A stretch of 64,000 nt of DNA from Gemmatimonadota bacterium (GTDB lineage Bacteria > Latescibacterota > UBA2968 > GCA-2709665). The position numbers and the translations under genes were made by a program. The stretch is from contig JAPPNU010000012.1 in NCBI GenBank assembly GCA_028873695.1, positions 62,001 through 126,000 on the forward strand, given 5' to 3'. A model generated the notes under the pieces. It was not told where the DNA came from. It worked only from the letters and a program-made list of their open reading frames with translations, and did not search any database. Every line of letters begins with the position of its first letter. Position 1 is the first letter of the stretch. This document shows, one piece after another, positions 1-7,719 of this stretch.

Positions 1-655
1 GGGTGACGGGGCCGGCGTGCGAAAGCAACTCGACCACACTGGCCGGATACTGGGGAACGCGACCCCAGGACGGCTTGAGTCCGTACAGACCGCAGAACCC
101 GCACGGGATGCGAATGGACCCTGCTCCGTCCGTTCCCTGGGCGACCGGTCCCATACCCAGTGCAACGGCGGCGGCGGCGCCACCGCTGGACCCGCCGGCT
201 GTACGGCCGTACATCCAGGGGTTGTGCACCGGCCCGTTGACCCGGTTTCCCGAGTCGCCCTTCCAGCCGAATTCGGGGGTCGTGGTTTTGCCGACAAGGA
301 CCATGCCGGCGTTTGAGAGACGTTCCGCAAGCGGCGCGTCGTAATCGGGCACCCAGTTCCTGTAGAGCAGAGATCCCCGGGCGGTACGGATGCCCTTTGT
401 GGAGGTGAGATCCTTGAGTGAGCCGGGGATGCCGGCCAGAATACCGGGTTCTCCCCCCATATAAGCGCGTTCGGCGCAGATAGCCTGTGCCAGGGCGCGT
501 TCGTGAGTGACCGTAATGAAGGGGTTGAACGTGGGATTCAACCGTTCAATCCGCTGCAGCACGGCTCTCGTGACCTCGACGGGCGACAGTGCCCGCTTTT
601 GATACAGGCTACGCAGTTCGACAGCCGTAAGATGGCAAAGATCGGTTGAATTCAT
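1..655 (-). CDS. Amidase (amidase-signature family), 3' end outside the window
   Basis: The 218 visible residues begin at ATG 655 and run off the left edge. The fold is the amidase-signature hydrolase, which cleaves amide bonds with a Ser-cisSer-Lys triad. All three residues are visible: Lys81 in SLKDLT, the cis-Ser in the GGSSGG loop near 156, and the nucleophile Ser180 in GTDGAGSIRIPC. The family includes GatA, indole-acetamide and nylon-oligomer hydrolases. Substrate cannot be told without the C-terminal half. No GatB or GatC gene adjoins it, so a stand-alone amidase is more likely than GatA. The start codon overlaps the stop of the upstream NUDIX gene (ATGA), which implies translational coupling. 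Confidence 0.9.
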   Translation of the reverse strand, partial: MNSTDLCHLTAVELRSLYQKRALSPVEVTRAVLQRIERLNPTFNPFITVTHERALAQAICAERAYMGGEPGILAGIPGSLKDLTSTKGIRTARGSLLYRNWVPDYDAPLAERLSNAGMVLVGKTTTPEFGWKGDSGNRVNGPVHNPWMYGRTAGGSSGGAAAAVALGMGPVAQGTDGAGSIRIPCGFCGLYGLKPSWGRVPQYPASVVELLSHAGPVT

Positions 656-1317
656 GCTGCTCCTCCCGGTTTTGGACCGCGCGAGGCCCGGGCAGGCGGC
701 GATAAACGCGACGGGCGGCCCAAAAGCGCGAGTAACTGCGCGACCATGCGATATGAAATGCCCCAGAGGACACGCTCGCGCGTTCCCGGCAGGTCGATAG
801 AGGAAAAGCGACGATCCGCGTTGTCGATCCGAAAGCTGCGCTCGCGATGGCGTCCGGCGTCGGCGAGTACGTTCAGCTTCACCCAGAAAGCGTCCCTGAC
901 TTCGTGGTTCGGACGAAGCCGGTCTCTGATTTCCACGGTGTAGACGAAACCCGATACGATGATGGGAAGGGTAGCGCCGGTGACGTCGTCCAGTCGACCC
1001 AGGAAATCGGCCTTCCCGAGGTCCAGGCCGATTTCCTCGCGCGTCTCCCGCTCAGCGGCCCTGCGCGCGTTCCCGTCGCCGGGGTCCACCCTGCCCCCCG
1101 GGAACGCGACGTGGCCCGACCACGGATCGCCATCGCGCTGCGACCGCTCGATAAACAGCAGGTGAACCGCCTCCTGCCGCTGATGCAGGACCATTGCGAC
1201 CGCGGCCCGGGCCCTGTCTCCGGATGCCAGACACGGACGATATCCGGCGAGACGCCGGCGGATTTCTGCAATCGAGGTCATGGTGGTCCGGGAAGGCTTG
1301 CTGGATCCGGCTGCCAT
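652..1317 (-). CDS. NUDIX hydrolase, CoA pyrophosphatase-like (NudL type)
   Basis: The 221-residue protein carries a NUDIX box near residues 75-97. It is preceded by the HVAFPGG segment characteristic of the CoA/acyl-CoA diphosphatase subgroup (NudL, NUDT7/8) and ends in RETREEIGL. The family hydrolyses nucleoside-diphosphate-X compounds with Mg2+ or Mn2+ held by the EE residues of the box. The first ATG (1317) is used here; a second at 1281 (MTSIAE) would drop 12 poorly conserved residues. It lies 15 bp after the membrane-protein gene and overlaps the amidase start by 4 bp, so the three form one minus-strand unit. Substrate assignment to CoA is by motif only. Confidence 0.85.
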   Translation of the reverse strand: MAAGSSKPSRTTMTSIAEIRRRLAGYRPCLASGDRARAAVAMVLHQRQEAVHLLFIERSQRDGDPWSGHVAFPGGRVDPGDGNARRAAERETREEIGLDLGKADFLGRLDDVTGATLPIIVSGFVYTVEIRDRLRPNHEVRDAFWVKLNVLADAGRHRERSFRIDNADRRFSSIDLPGTRERVLWGISYRMVAQLLALLGRPSRLSPPARASRGPKPGGAA

Positions 1318-1332
1318 CGGTCCGGTTGTGGA

Positions 1333-1770
1333 TCACCGGACCGGCCTGATTTTGCGATACTGATTGTAGGCGAGAAATCCGAGACCGAGACCCGCGTTGA
1401 GCAGCACCGGAATGCGGTAGATGCCGACGACTTCGTATCTGAATACGGCTCCCGAGGCGCCTGCGGAGACAATCAGAAACGACAGGGCGATCAGGGGCCT
1501 GCAGATCGCCGGCGGCGCCAATGCCGCGGCGACGATAGCCAGGAGCGCCGAGTGGAAGATGAAGAAGCCGGCGTAGCCGTTTCGGACGGCCATGGCGAAC
1601 TGCCAATCGTACCGGAAAGCCCAGACCAGGTAAACGTGGGCGACGGCAACCAGGGCAACCATGGCGATGACCGGGCGGCTGCATGTACCCCTGGCCGTGA
1701 GAACCAGATTCGCCGACAACCCGAGATAACCCAGAAAAGCCAGAAGAAACGTGAAGTTTTCGAGCGTCAA
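1333..1770 (-). CDS. Small four-helix integral membrane protein, unknown function
   Basis: This 145-residue protein has about four hydrophobic helices (roughly 5-25, 34-52, 66-88, 92-110) and ends in a basic tail (NQYRKIRPVR), suggesting a cytoplasmic C-terminus. I do not recognise a family. The start is TTG 1770 without a clear Shine-Dalgarno sequence, so the N-terminus may be slightly different. It is the first gene of the unit that continues into the NUDIX and amidase genes. Confidence 0.6.
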   Translation of the reverse strand: MTLENFTFLLAFLGYLGLSANLVLTARGTCSRPVIAMVALVAVAHVYLVWAFRYDWQFAMAVRNGYAGFFIFHSALLAIVAAALAPPAICRPLIALSFLIVSAGASGAVFRYEVVGIYRIPVLLNAGLGLGFLAYNQYRKIRPVR

Positions 1771-1878
1771 GACGAGGTCGTTTTCGGCAACGGTGAAGCC
1801 GGGCGTGGATGCGTAAACCTGTGGAGAGCAGGCTGGTATCGTGCGCGGATCCCGTGAAAGGGAACCGGGCGCCGGGGC

Positions 1879-2025
1879 GGTCCGGACCGGGATACGGCCG
1901 GCCCTTGCGGTCGAAATACTGCGTTGCGCTCCCTCGCCGAACCGGGCGATTCGACTCGGTTGCGCGCCTTGTCTTCGGCCACAGTGGCTCGGCCTCGCCT
2001 GCAGAGCGACTTTATCAACGGACTG
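1879..2025 (-). repeat. Family A MITE-like element, copy 1 (left end degraded)
   Basis: This non-coding stretch matches the inverted complement of 20286-20445 over about 145 bp, including the shared core around CTTCGGCCACAGTGGCTCGG. Its right terminal repeat GACTTTATCAACGGACTG (2008-2025) is intact; the opposite terminal repeat is not recognisable. It sits between a TPR gene and the small membrane-protein gene and carries no transposase. Confidence 0.85.
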
Positions 2026-2078
2026 CTGGAAGCGCGCCGGCGCGGGTGGATTGCCGGCGGGTGTTCTGTTTCGTGTTG

Positions 2079-3293
2079 TTACTCTCCGGTGTCAACGGGG
2101 TTCTTGATGCGATCGATCTTGTCCTCGCAGTACTTTTTGAATTTCCGGTCTGTGAGTCCTCTGGAGTAGCTTTGTATCGCTTTTTCCTTCCATCCCTGGG
2201 GCCGCCACGCGTCGTATACGTCGCCGATGATGACGTACGCCGGCACGCCGTACCGTCGGTCCCGCGCGGCTCTTCTGGCGTAGTTGAGGGCGTTCTGGTA
2301 TTGTTTGAGTTCGAAACAGGCGACCGCCGCCCGGTATTGGGCTTCGCTGTCTCTTGAGTTCAGCGCCAGCGCCTGCTGGTACGCGGACACCGCACTCTTG
2401 TAATGCTTCCCCAACGCGTGGGAGTATCCCAGCGCCGTGTAGATTCTGACTTTGTCTCTGTTGGTGGGGGCTACCGCCACGCCTTTTCGGAGGGTTGCGA
2501 CCGCTTTAGAATGTTGTTTTGTCTGATTGTATACCAGGGCCAGGCTGCGATAGGCGTTGATATTCTTCTTGTCTTTGCAGTTCGGATCGCTGTCGATCGC
2601 CCGGCTGTAACTCCGGATTGCCCTGCTGTTTCTCTTGGTGAGCCGATACAGGTCACCCAGTTGGCGATGGGCCTTGGCGTATTTGGGATTGAGCTCGACG
2701 GCCGTTGTAAAGGCGGTCTCGGCCTGCTTGATCTTGCGCGCGTTTCGGGCGGCCAGTCCCAGATTGTAGTAATTGGTGGCATCCGTGGGATCGAGTTGCG
2801 TTGCGTTTTCGTATTCCTCGATCGCCTTTCTGTAGTTCTTTCTGAGCAGGTAGTCCCTGCCCTGCCTTGAATAGGCCGCTTTCAGGAGATTCCGTGCATT
2901 GCCGTTCTGAAAATCGCCGTCGAGATTCAGCACCGCCTGGAACGCCCCCTGCGCGTCTTTGTATCTTTTCAAATTGATGAAAAGGTTTCCCAGTTCATAG
3001 TGGGCTTCGACGTAATCCGCTTTTACCGTGGTGGCCATTCGGAAGTTGGCGATGGCCTTGTCGGAATCCTTGAGCTTCTGATAGGTTTTCGCCATGCCTC
3101 GATAGGCCTGGGCATTGTTGCCATCCAATCTAACGGCGTCTTCGAACGCCTGGAGGGCTTGCTGATAACGCCTTTTCTCGAAAAGGGCCTGACCGGCATT
3201 GTATTTTTCCGCCGATTCGGGAGCTACTTGAGCCCACGCGGGCTGGCAGAATAGAAGGCTCAAGACGAGAAGCAGAGACTGTCGACAACGCAT
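2079..3293 (-). CDS. Secreted TPR-repeat protein
   Basis: The 404-residue protein starts with a Sec signal peptide (hydrophobic LLLVLSLLF, cleavage after PAWA near residue 21). About nine tetratricopeptide repeats follow (pattern A..G...Y....A...F..A..L.P) to the C-terminus. TPR arrays are protein-interaction scaffolds; here the protein should be periplasmic. It follows the TonB-like gene but has its own strong promoter (3350-3377), and a hairpin separates it from tonB, so it is probably a separate transcript that works with the adjacent ExbB/ExbD/TonB machinery. The start is supported by GAGAGG upstream. Confidence 0.85.
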   Translation of the reverse strand: MRCRQSLLLVLSLLFCQPAWAQVAPESAEKYNAGQALFEKRRYQQALQAFEDAVRLDGNNAQAYRGMAKTYQKLKDSDKAIANFRMATTVKADYVEAHYELGNLFINLKRYKDAQGAFQAVLNLDGDFQNGNARNLLKAAYSRQGRDYLLRKNYRKAIEEYENATQLDPTDATNYYNLGLAARNARKIKQAETAFTTAVELNPKYAKAHRQLGDLYRLTKRNSRAIRSYSRAIDSDPNCKDKKNINAYRSLALVYNQTKQHSKAVATLRKGVAVAPTNRDKVRIYTALGYSHALGKHYKSAVSAYQQALALNSRDSEAQYRAAVACFELKQYQNALNYARRAARDRRYGVPAYVIIGDVYDAWRPQGWKEKAIQSYSRGLTDRKFKKYCEDKIDRIKNPVDTGE

Positions 3294-3349
3294 ATCAGGT
3301 GATCCTCTCGAGAATACAGGTTAATGGAGACATGATTCGCAAAAGGTAA

Positions 3350-3377
3350 ATAATACCAAATCCCGGGACGATGTCAA
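3350..3377 (-). promoter_or_regulatory. Sigma70 promoter for the TPR gene 2079-3293
   Basis: On the minus strand, TTGACA (3377-3372) is followed after 16 bp by TATTAT (3355-3350), close to consensus. It lies about 60 bp upstream of the TPR start codon. Confidence 0.75.
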
Positions 3378-3396
3378 TCGCCTTGGACACGCGGAA

Positions 3397-3423
3397 AGGC
3401 CACCACCGGTTGTGTGATGGCCT
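3397..3423 (-). terminator. Hairpin after the TonB-like gene
   Basis: AGGCCA..CAC pairs with GTG..TGGCCT around a seven-base loop, 30 bp past the tonB stop on the minus strand. The T-tract is weak (TTTCC), so termination may be partial. Confidence 0.5.
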
Positions 3424-3452
3424 CCGTTGAGTACGTAATGCCTTTTCCGGGT

Positions 3453-4124
3453 TCAATCGTGCAACTTGAACTTAATGGCCTGGGTCATCCAAACATTCAC
3501 CGGTTTGTCGTTCTGTATGGCCGGCTTGAATACAAACTGCCTGACCGCATCGATGGCCGCCTGCCTGAAGATCTCCTGGCCCCGCAACACCTGAACCTTG
3601 TCCGTCCGTCCGTCTCTGCGCACCATGAACTTGACGAAAACATTGCCCTCCAACCCCGCCTTGCGGGCAATTTCCGGGTATTTGGGGCGAACCCCCTTGA
3701 CCAGTTCCGGTTTTTCCTCCACGCTCCAGAACTCCATCACTTCCTCTTCCATAGGCGCTTCGGTGGCGCCCGGCGGCGGCGGCGGCAGGTCGACGGGAGC
3801 CTGATCCAGGTCGAGGTCGGTCGTTTCGATGGTCACGTCGTCGGGCACGTCGTCGCTTTCGGTTTCAACCGGCATGGCCGGCCGTGGAGGCGGGGGCGGC
3901 CGCTGAATCTGGCGCGTTTCCGGAATCTCCTCCATCTGGATGATGATCTGGTCTTTCTTCCCCGCCGAGGCCCGAATATCGAACGTGGGAAAAAGGATAG
4001 CCATGATCAGGTGCAGGGCGCAGGAAATCCCGACCGACGTCCAGAAGACTTTGGGATAACGACGCCTGAGATCGTATTCCGGGTACTTCCGCCGGACGAT
4101 ATCCTTTCCTCTGATATAGGCCAT
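3453..4124 (-). CDS. TonB-family energy transducer
   Basis: The 223-residue protein has a short cytoplasmic N-terminus, one membrane anchor (about residues 25-45), a proline-rich periplasmic linker with acidic stretches (PPPPPRP and LPPPPPG), and a C-terminal TonB domain (PKYPEIARKAGLEGNVFVKF). TonB proteins carry proton-motive energy from an ExbB/ExbD stator to the outer membrane. The ATG at 4124 was chosen because GAGAGG precedes it; upstream in-frame codons would run into the preceding exbD gene. It is the last gene of the exbB-exbD-exbD-tonB run. No TonB-dependent receptor is in the window, so its client is unknown. Confidence 0.9.
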   Translation of the reverse strand: MAYIRGKDIVRRKYPEYDLRRRYPKVFWTSVGISCALHLIMAILFPTFDIRASAGKKDQIIIQMEEIPETRQIQRPPPPPRPAMPVETESDDVPDDVTIETTDLDLDQAPVDLPPPPPGATEAPMEEEVMEFWSVEEKPELVKGVRPKYPEIARKAGLEGNVFVKFMVRRDGRTDKVQVLRGQEIFRQAAIDAVRQFVFKPAIQNDKPVNVWMTQAIKFKLHD

Positions 4125-4129
4125 ATGCG

Positions 4130-4540
4130 TTACCTCTCTCGATCGGTGGCAAAGTTGACGCGCAGCGCATCGGCTTTGCGAAGTTCCTCGATCACTTCGG
4201 ACACGAGCCCGTATGGCGCCCTGGTATCGCACTTGAGTGAAACGATCAGGCGCGGGTTCTGCACGCGGCGTTCGTAGAAGATGGGAGCAACCTGGTTGAC
4301 CTGCGCGATCTTGTCGTCTATGTAGACCTTCCGGTCCGCGGAGATCCAGACGTAGGAAATATGCCGACGCGTTTTAATTTCCTCGATCTTTTCAGCCCTG
4401 GGCAATACGATACCGGTCACCCGGTAGCGGACGAAAACCGTGGTGACCATGAAAAAGATCAGGAGGAGAAAGGCGATGTCCGCCATTGAACCCGTCGGAA
4501 TGGACGTATGTACCCCTGATTTTTTTGAAAAATCCGCCAT
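4130..4540 (-). CDS. ExbD/TolR-family stator protein, second copy
   Basis: This 136-residue protein has the family layout: short cytoplasmic N-terminus, a single membrane helix containing the proton-path aspartate (SMADIAFLLLIFFMV, Asp near 21), then a periplasmic domain. It differs enough from the neighbouring copy (4568-4984) to be a diverged paralog rather than a recent duplicate. Two ExbD-like proteins per ExbB are common in TonB/Tol-like systems outside Proteobacteria and in gliding-type motors. AGGAG precedes the start, and tonB begins 6 bp downstream. Confidence 0.9.
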   Translation of the reverse strand: MADFSKKSGVHTSIPTGSMADIAFLLLIFFMVTTVFVRYRVTGIVLPRAEKIEEIKTRRHISYVWISADRKVYIDDKIAQVNQVAPIFYERRVQNPRLIVSLKCDTRAPYGLVSEVIEELRKADALRVNFATDRER

Positions 4541-4567
4541 ACTGAGAACTCCTGTTGCCGGACGAAC

Positions 4568-4984
4568 CTACTTTTCCGGGGATGCTAGAGAGATCCGCGT
4601 TGCACCCGAAAGCTTGATCTCATCCAGAACGTCTATGAACGCGTTATAGGGCGTCTCCTCGTCCGCCTTGAGAGAAACGATCAGCTTGTCGTTTTCGCTC
4701 AGCCGCCGCTCGATGTCGGCGCGCAACTGCCCGAGGGGAACTTCCTGTTCCAGGTTGATGAGGATATCACCGGCGGCATTCACCCAGACGTTGCAGATGT
4801 TCTTTTTCTGGATCTTCTTGTTTTCTCCGGCGGGCGGAAGCTGCATGCCGATGCCCTTGTCCTGGTTCATTGTGGTGGTCACCAGGAAAAAGACAATCAG
4901 CAGAAAGGCGATGTCCGCCATCGACGAAGTCGGGATTTCGGGATTGGATTTGTTCCGCCTTGCCAACTGTGGCTTGTTCGCCAT
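4568..4984 (-). CDS. ExbD/TolR-family stator protein, first copy
   Basis: The 138-residue protein carries the ExbD signature SSMADIAFLLIVFFLVTT, with the functional aspartate at about residue 24, followed by a periplasmic domain ending in a conserved VLDEIKLSGATRISLA segment. It forms the proton channel with ExbB. It starts 3 bp after the exbB stop and is followed 27 bp later by the second exbD, consistent with a single operon. Confidence 0.92.
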   Translation of the reverse strand: MANKPQLARRNKSNPEIPTSSMADIAFLLIVFFLVTTTMNQDKGIGMQLPPAGENKKIQKKNICNVWVNAAGDILINLEQEVPLGQLRADIERRLSENDKLIVSLKADEETPYNAFIDVLDEIKLSGATRISLASPEK

Positions 4985-4987
4985 GGC

Positions 4988-5614
4988 TTATTCTCCCGCG
5001 GGCGTATCGTAGCCGGCCTGGATCAGTTCGTCGATGAACTGAGAGGAACTCTCCTGCATGTCGATGATGATCTTGTCTATCTTGGAGACGAAGAGGTTGT
5101 GCAATGCCTGGATTGGAATGGCGATGACCAGTCCGGATGCGGTGGTTATGAGCGCTTCGGAAATACCGGCGGCCACAATGCTGGGCTCGACGTCGCCGGC
5201 TTTCGCAATGGCGTCGAAGGCGCTGATCATACCGCTCACCGTCCCGAGGAACCCGAGCAGCGGAGCGATATTGGCGACGGTGGAAAGCCAGACCATGCCT
5301 TTTTCCAGGAAGGCCATCTCGATGGCGCCGGATTCTTCTATGGCTTTTTCGACGTGTTCGAGTCCGCGGTCCAGGCGGAGAAGGCCGGCATGGAGAACCG
5401 AGGCGACCGGACCCCTGTGACTTGCGCAGACCTCGGCCACGCCTTCCGGCCCCCGCTGCTTGAGCGCTTCCTGAACCGCGGTGAAAAACTCCCGCGTGTC
5501 GATGGAAGACCGCCAGAGCGACCAGAAACGTTCAATACTGACCGCAATACCGAAAAGCAGCATAAGCAGAAGCGGGTGCATGAAGGGCCCGCCGTTTACA
5601 TAAAGTTCAACCAT
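4988..5614 (-). CDS. MotA/TolQ/ExbB-family proton channel
   Basis: The 208-residue protein has an N-terminal membrane helix (about 10-30), a cytoplasmic helical domain, and the paired C-terminal helices with the family motif WLSTVANIAPLLGFLGTVSGMI followed by ALITTASGLVIAIP. ExbB/TolQ pentamers surround ExbD and use proton flow to drive TonB. It is followed directly by two exbD genes and a tonB gene. The preceding TPR gene is 184 bp away, probably on the same transcript. Confidence 0.92.
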   Translation of the reverse strand: MVELYVNGGPFMHPLLLMLLFGIAVSIERFWSLWRSSIDTREFFTAVQEALKQRGPEGVAEVCASHRGPVASVLHAGLLRLDRGLEHVEKAIEESGAIEMAFLEKGMVWLSTVANIAPLLGFLGTVSGMISAFDAIAKAGDVEPSIVAAGISEALITTASGLVIAIPIQALHNLFVSKIDKIIIDMQESSSQFIDELIQAGYDTPAGE

Positions 5615-5797
5615 GCCTCAATCCCCCAGTTGATGTGAATGTTCGTTACGGATGTAAACACGCGAGAGACGCGCAGACCGTCGCCAATCGGCCACGGTTG
5701 AATTGCGGATTCCGAACTGCCGGCAAGCCCCGGAAACCTGAAGATTGCCAGGACCTGAGAACGTAAAATTCATCGATTCCCCGGAGACCGGCACGCC

Positions 5798-7000
5798 CTA
5801 TTTCTTCCCTTCGATATCTACCTCCTCCTCTTTCTTCTTTTTGAAGAATTCCAGTCTCTTCTTCTCCTCCTCGGACATGGGAGGGTTAATTTCATCGATC
5901 ATCCGCCTGGCGTTTCCTTCCCAGAGTGGATCCTTGCCGGCCCTTCCAAACCACTTCAGGGCGTTGACGGAATCCCGCGCGGCATTGGACTTTTTCCACC
6001 GCTTGTAATGGAACTCGCCCCTCATGTAATTGAATTTTCCGTTTCCCGGATCCAATCTGAGTCCTCTGTCGACCATATTTATATCGCCTGTCAGATCCGC
6101 CAGTTGCTCGACGACGCTGAGGTTGTCGGGCTGGAGCCTGAACATCTTTCTCAGGATGTCGATCTGAAACCGCCTGGACTTGTTCAGCTGTTTCCCAAGA
6201 TTAAGCAACTGATCCAGGTAGAGGAGGTCTTCCGGGTTGTGGGCGTGGAGTTTCTGATACGCCTCGAACGCCTTCTCCGCCATGCCCATGCGGACGTACA
6301 ACCTGGCGAGATTGTCGAGCGTCGCGTAATCTTCGGGGTTGATTTCCAGAAGCCGCTCCATCTCCTTGAGGGCTTCGTCTTCGTCTCCCATATGCAGGGT
6401 GAGCTTTGCAATTGCATCCTGGACGTCCGGGTTGTCCGGTTCCAACTCGCCCCAACGCCGGGTATGCTTCAAAGCCGAGTCGTAATCCTGTATCTCTATA
6501 TAAAGTGCGACCAGTTGATGCAGGTATTGAATCTCCTGTTCCGGTTTTTTCGCGAGGGCCAGAAGCTTCTCGTAAACCTCGATGGCCTCCTCCAGCCTCC
6601 CTTCCTGCACGTAAAGCAGCCCCAGGTAGTATAGCGCATTTCGCGCATTGGGTCCCGCCGGATTCAGTTCAATTGCTTTATTGAACCAGGTAATGGCGTC
6701 CTCGGGTTTTTCCGTCTCGTTGTACAACTTGCCCAGATAGTATGCAGTCTGGGCGTTCCGAGAATTGAAGTCCCAGGATTTCGTCAGTTGCACCTGGGCG
6801 TCGTCGTATTGTTTGTTATCCAGATATCGCTTGCCGAAATAGACGTGCTTCCTCGACATCGCCCCCGAGTCCACGGGCGCCTCGCGCGGTTTGTGCTCGT
6901 CCTTTTTCGACTTTCTTCTTGCCTCGGCCGATGAAAACAGCCCCAGGAACAGAAAACCGCAGAGAGTGACAACGATGCCGTCCGAAAGCCTGGATTTCAT
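5798..7000 (-). CDS. Secreted TPR-repeat protein, first gene of the exbB cluster
   Basis: The 400-residue protein has a signal peptide (GIVVTLCGFLFLGLFSSAEA), a short basic segment, about ten TPR units, and a lysine/glutamate-rich tail (EEEKKRLEFFKKKKEEEV). The start at ATG 7000 is chosen because GAGGAG lies 7 nt upstream; a more upstream in-frame codon adds ten residues without signal. It likely scaffolds or regulates the ExbB/ExbD/TonB complex encoded next. A near-consensus promoter at 7101-7129 serves it. Confidence 0.85.
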   Translation of the reverse strand: MKSRLSDGIVVTLCGFLFLGLFSSAEARRKSKKDEHKPREAPVDSGAMSRKHVYFGKRYLDNKQYDDAQVQLTKSWDFNSRNAQTAYYLGKLYNETEKPEDAITWFNKAIELNPAGPNARNALYYLGLLYVQEGRLEEAIEVYEKLLALAKKPEQEIQYLHQLVALYIEIQDYDSALKHTRRWGELEPDNPDVQDAIAKLTLHMGDEDEALKEMERLLEINPEDYATLDNLARLYVRMGMAEKAFEAYQKLHAHNPEDLLYLDQLLNLGKQLNKSRRFQIDILRKMFRLQPDNLSVVEQLADLTGDINMVDRGLRLDPGNGKFNYMRGEFHYKRWKKSNAARDSVNALKWFGRAGKDPLWEGNARRMIDEINPPMSEEEKKRLEFFKKKKEEEVDIEGKK

Positions 7001-7100
7001 GAAAGCAACTCCTCGACGATACAGCCGCACCGCACCGTCGATTCAGAGTAAATCGCTGGTACAAAGACGCATAGACACATGTAACACTTAGAAACATAGA

Positions 7101-7129
7101 AATCTAACGAATAGGAAATTGGATGTCAA
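7101..7129 (-). promoter_or_regulatory. Sigma70 promoter for the TPR-exbB-exbD-exbD-tonB operon
   Basis: On the minus strand, TTGACA (7129-7124) is separated by exactly 17 bp from TAGATT (7106-7101). The TPR start codon is about 100 nt downstream. Confidence 0.8.
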
Positions 7130-7234
7130 GGCAAAATCCATACCCGTTTATTGCGATTCGGTTACGAATTGAAGACGCGCCGAGACAGGAGACAATACCG
7201 AAATTCCCGCTACGAAATGCCCGCCAATTGCCTG

Positions 7235-7263
7235 TTGACACAACCCGGGTAATCCCGTATATT
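7235..7263 (+). promoter_or_regulatory. Consensus sigma70 promoter of a small transcript
   Basis: TTGACA (7235-7240), a 17-bp spacer and TATATT (7258-7263) form one of the best promoters in the window. It diverges from the TPR promoter and points at a stretch with no long reading frame that ends in an intrinsic terminator. Confidence 0.85.
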
Positions 7264-7269
7264 GGAGGA

Positions 7270-7457
7270 CTCGTCAGACCGATGAACTATCGTTGCAGTC
7301 GCACCCGGAGTTTCGCATGCGCAACAGAATCTGGGCCCGATGCATTGCCGTCATGGACAGGTCCTCGCCGCCCGCGATAACCCGCGCGCGGCGGCTGCGC
7401 ACGAACTTGTAACGGGAGATTATGCAGACCCCTTGACACGTACGTCAAGGGGTTTCT
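7270..7457 (+). ncRNA. Candidate structured small RNA, about 190 nt, unassigned
   Basis: Bounded by the promoter at 7235-7263 and the terminator at 7429-7457. Inside is a strong hairpin near 7367-7395 (CGCCGC and CGCG blocks with their complements around ATAACC), and CGTTGCAG near 7290 can pair with TTGTAACG near 7410 to close the domain. I see none of the SRP, RNase P, tmRNA or convincing 6S signatures. A 32-codon frame beginning near 7281 has a GGAGGA about 12 nt upstream, so a leader peptide is an alternative reading. Confidence 0.5.
7429..7457 (+). terminator. Intrinsic terminator of the small RNA
   Basis: CCCCTTGAC (7429-7437) pairs perfectly with GTCAAGGGG (7444-7452) around a six-base loop and is followed by TTTCTTGT. 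Confidence 0.8.
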
Positions 7458-7504
7458 TGTATCCGGGTACGATGTGACGGCATAGCGAAGATGGGCCGCA
7501 TCAA

Positions 7505-7702
7505 TTAACCTCATTTCGAAAAAAACAGCAGCGCGGTGACGCGATAAAACCCTCCGAAACGGGGCGTTATCGACGCATGGAAGGACGTTTTTTCCCTTCA
7601 CGTCCAGTGAACTGGTGTAACCTGGTAATCTGCCGTCTAATCGCCTTTATTTACAAGCACATAATCGAATTAACGTCCGCGAGGACTTACGAATCAAGGT
7701 TA
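7505..7702 (+). repeat. Family B element, copy 1 (upstream of guaB)
   Basis: This 198-bp non-coding segment aligns almost without gaps to 60180-60376. The best-conserved blocks are GGACGTTTTTTC, CTGGTGTA-CCTGGTAATC, GTCTAATCGC, TCGAATTAACGTCC and GAATCAAGG. It ends about 18 bp before the guaB start codon. It could be a dispersed repeat or a shared leader/regulatory RNA. Confidence 0.75.
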
Positions 7703-7719
7703 AAGACAGGGAGACGTCA

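Noticed and set aside
7270..7457. Assignment of the small RNA as 6S, SRP or RNase P RNA
   Set aside because: Diagnostic sequence motifs of SRP and RNase P are absent and I could not build a convincing 6S central bubble.
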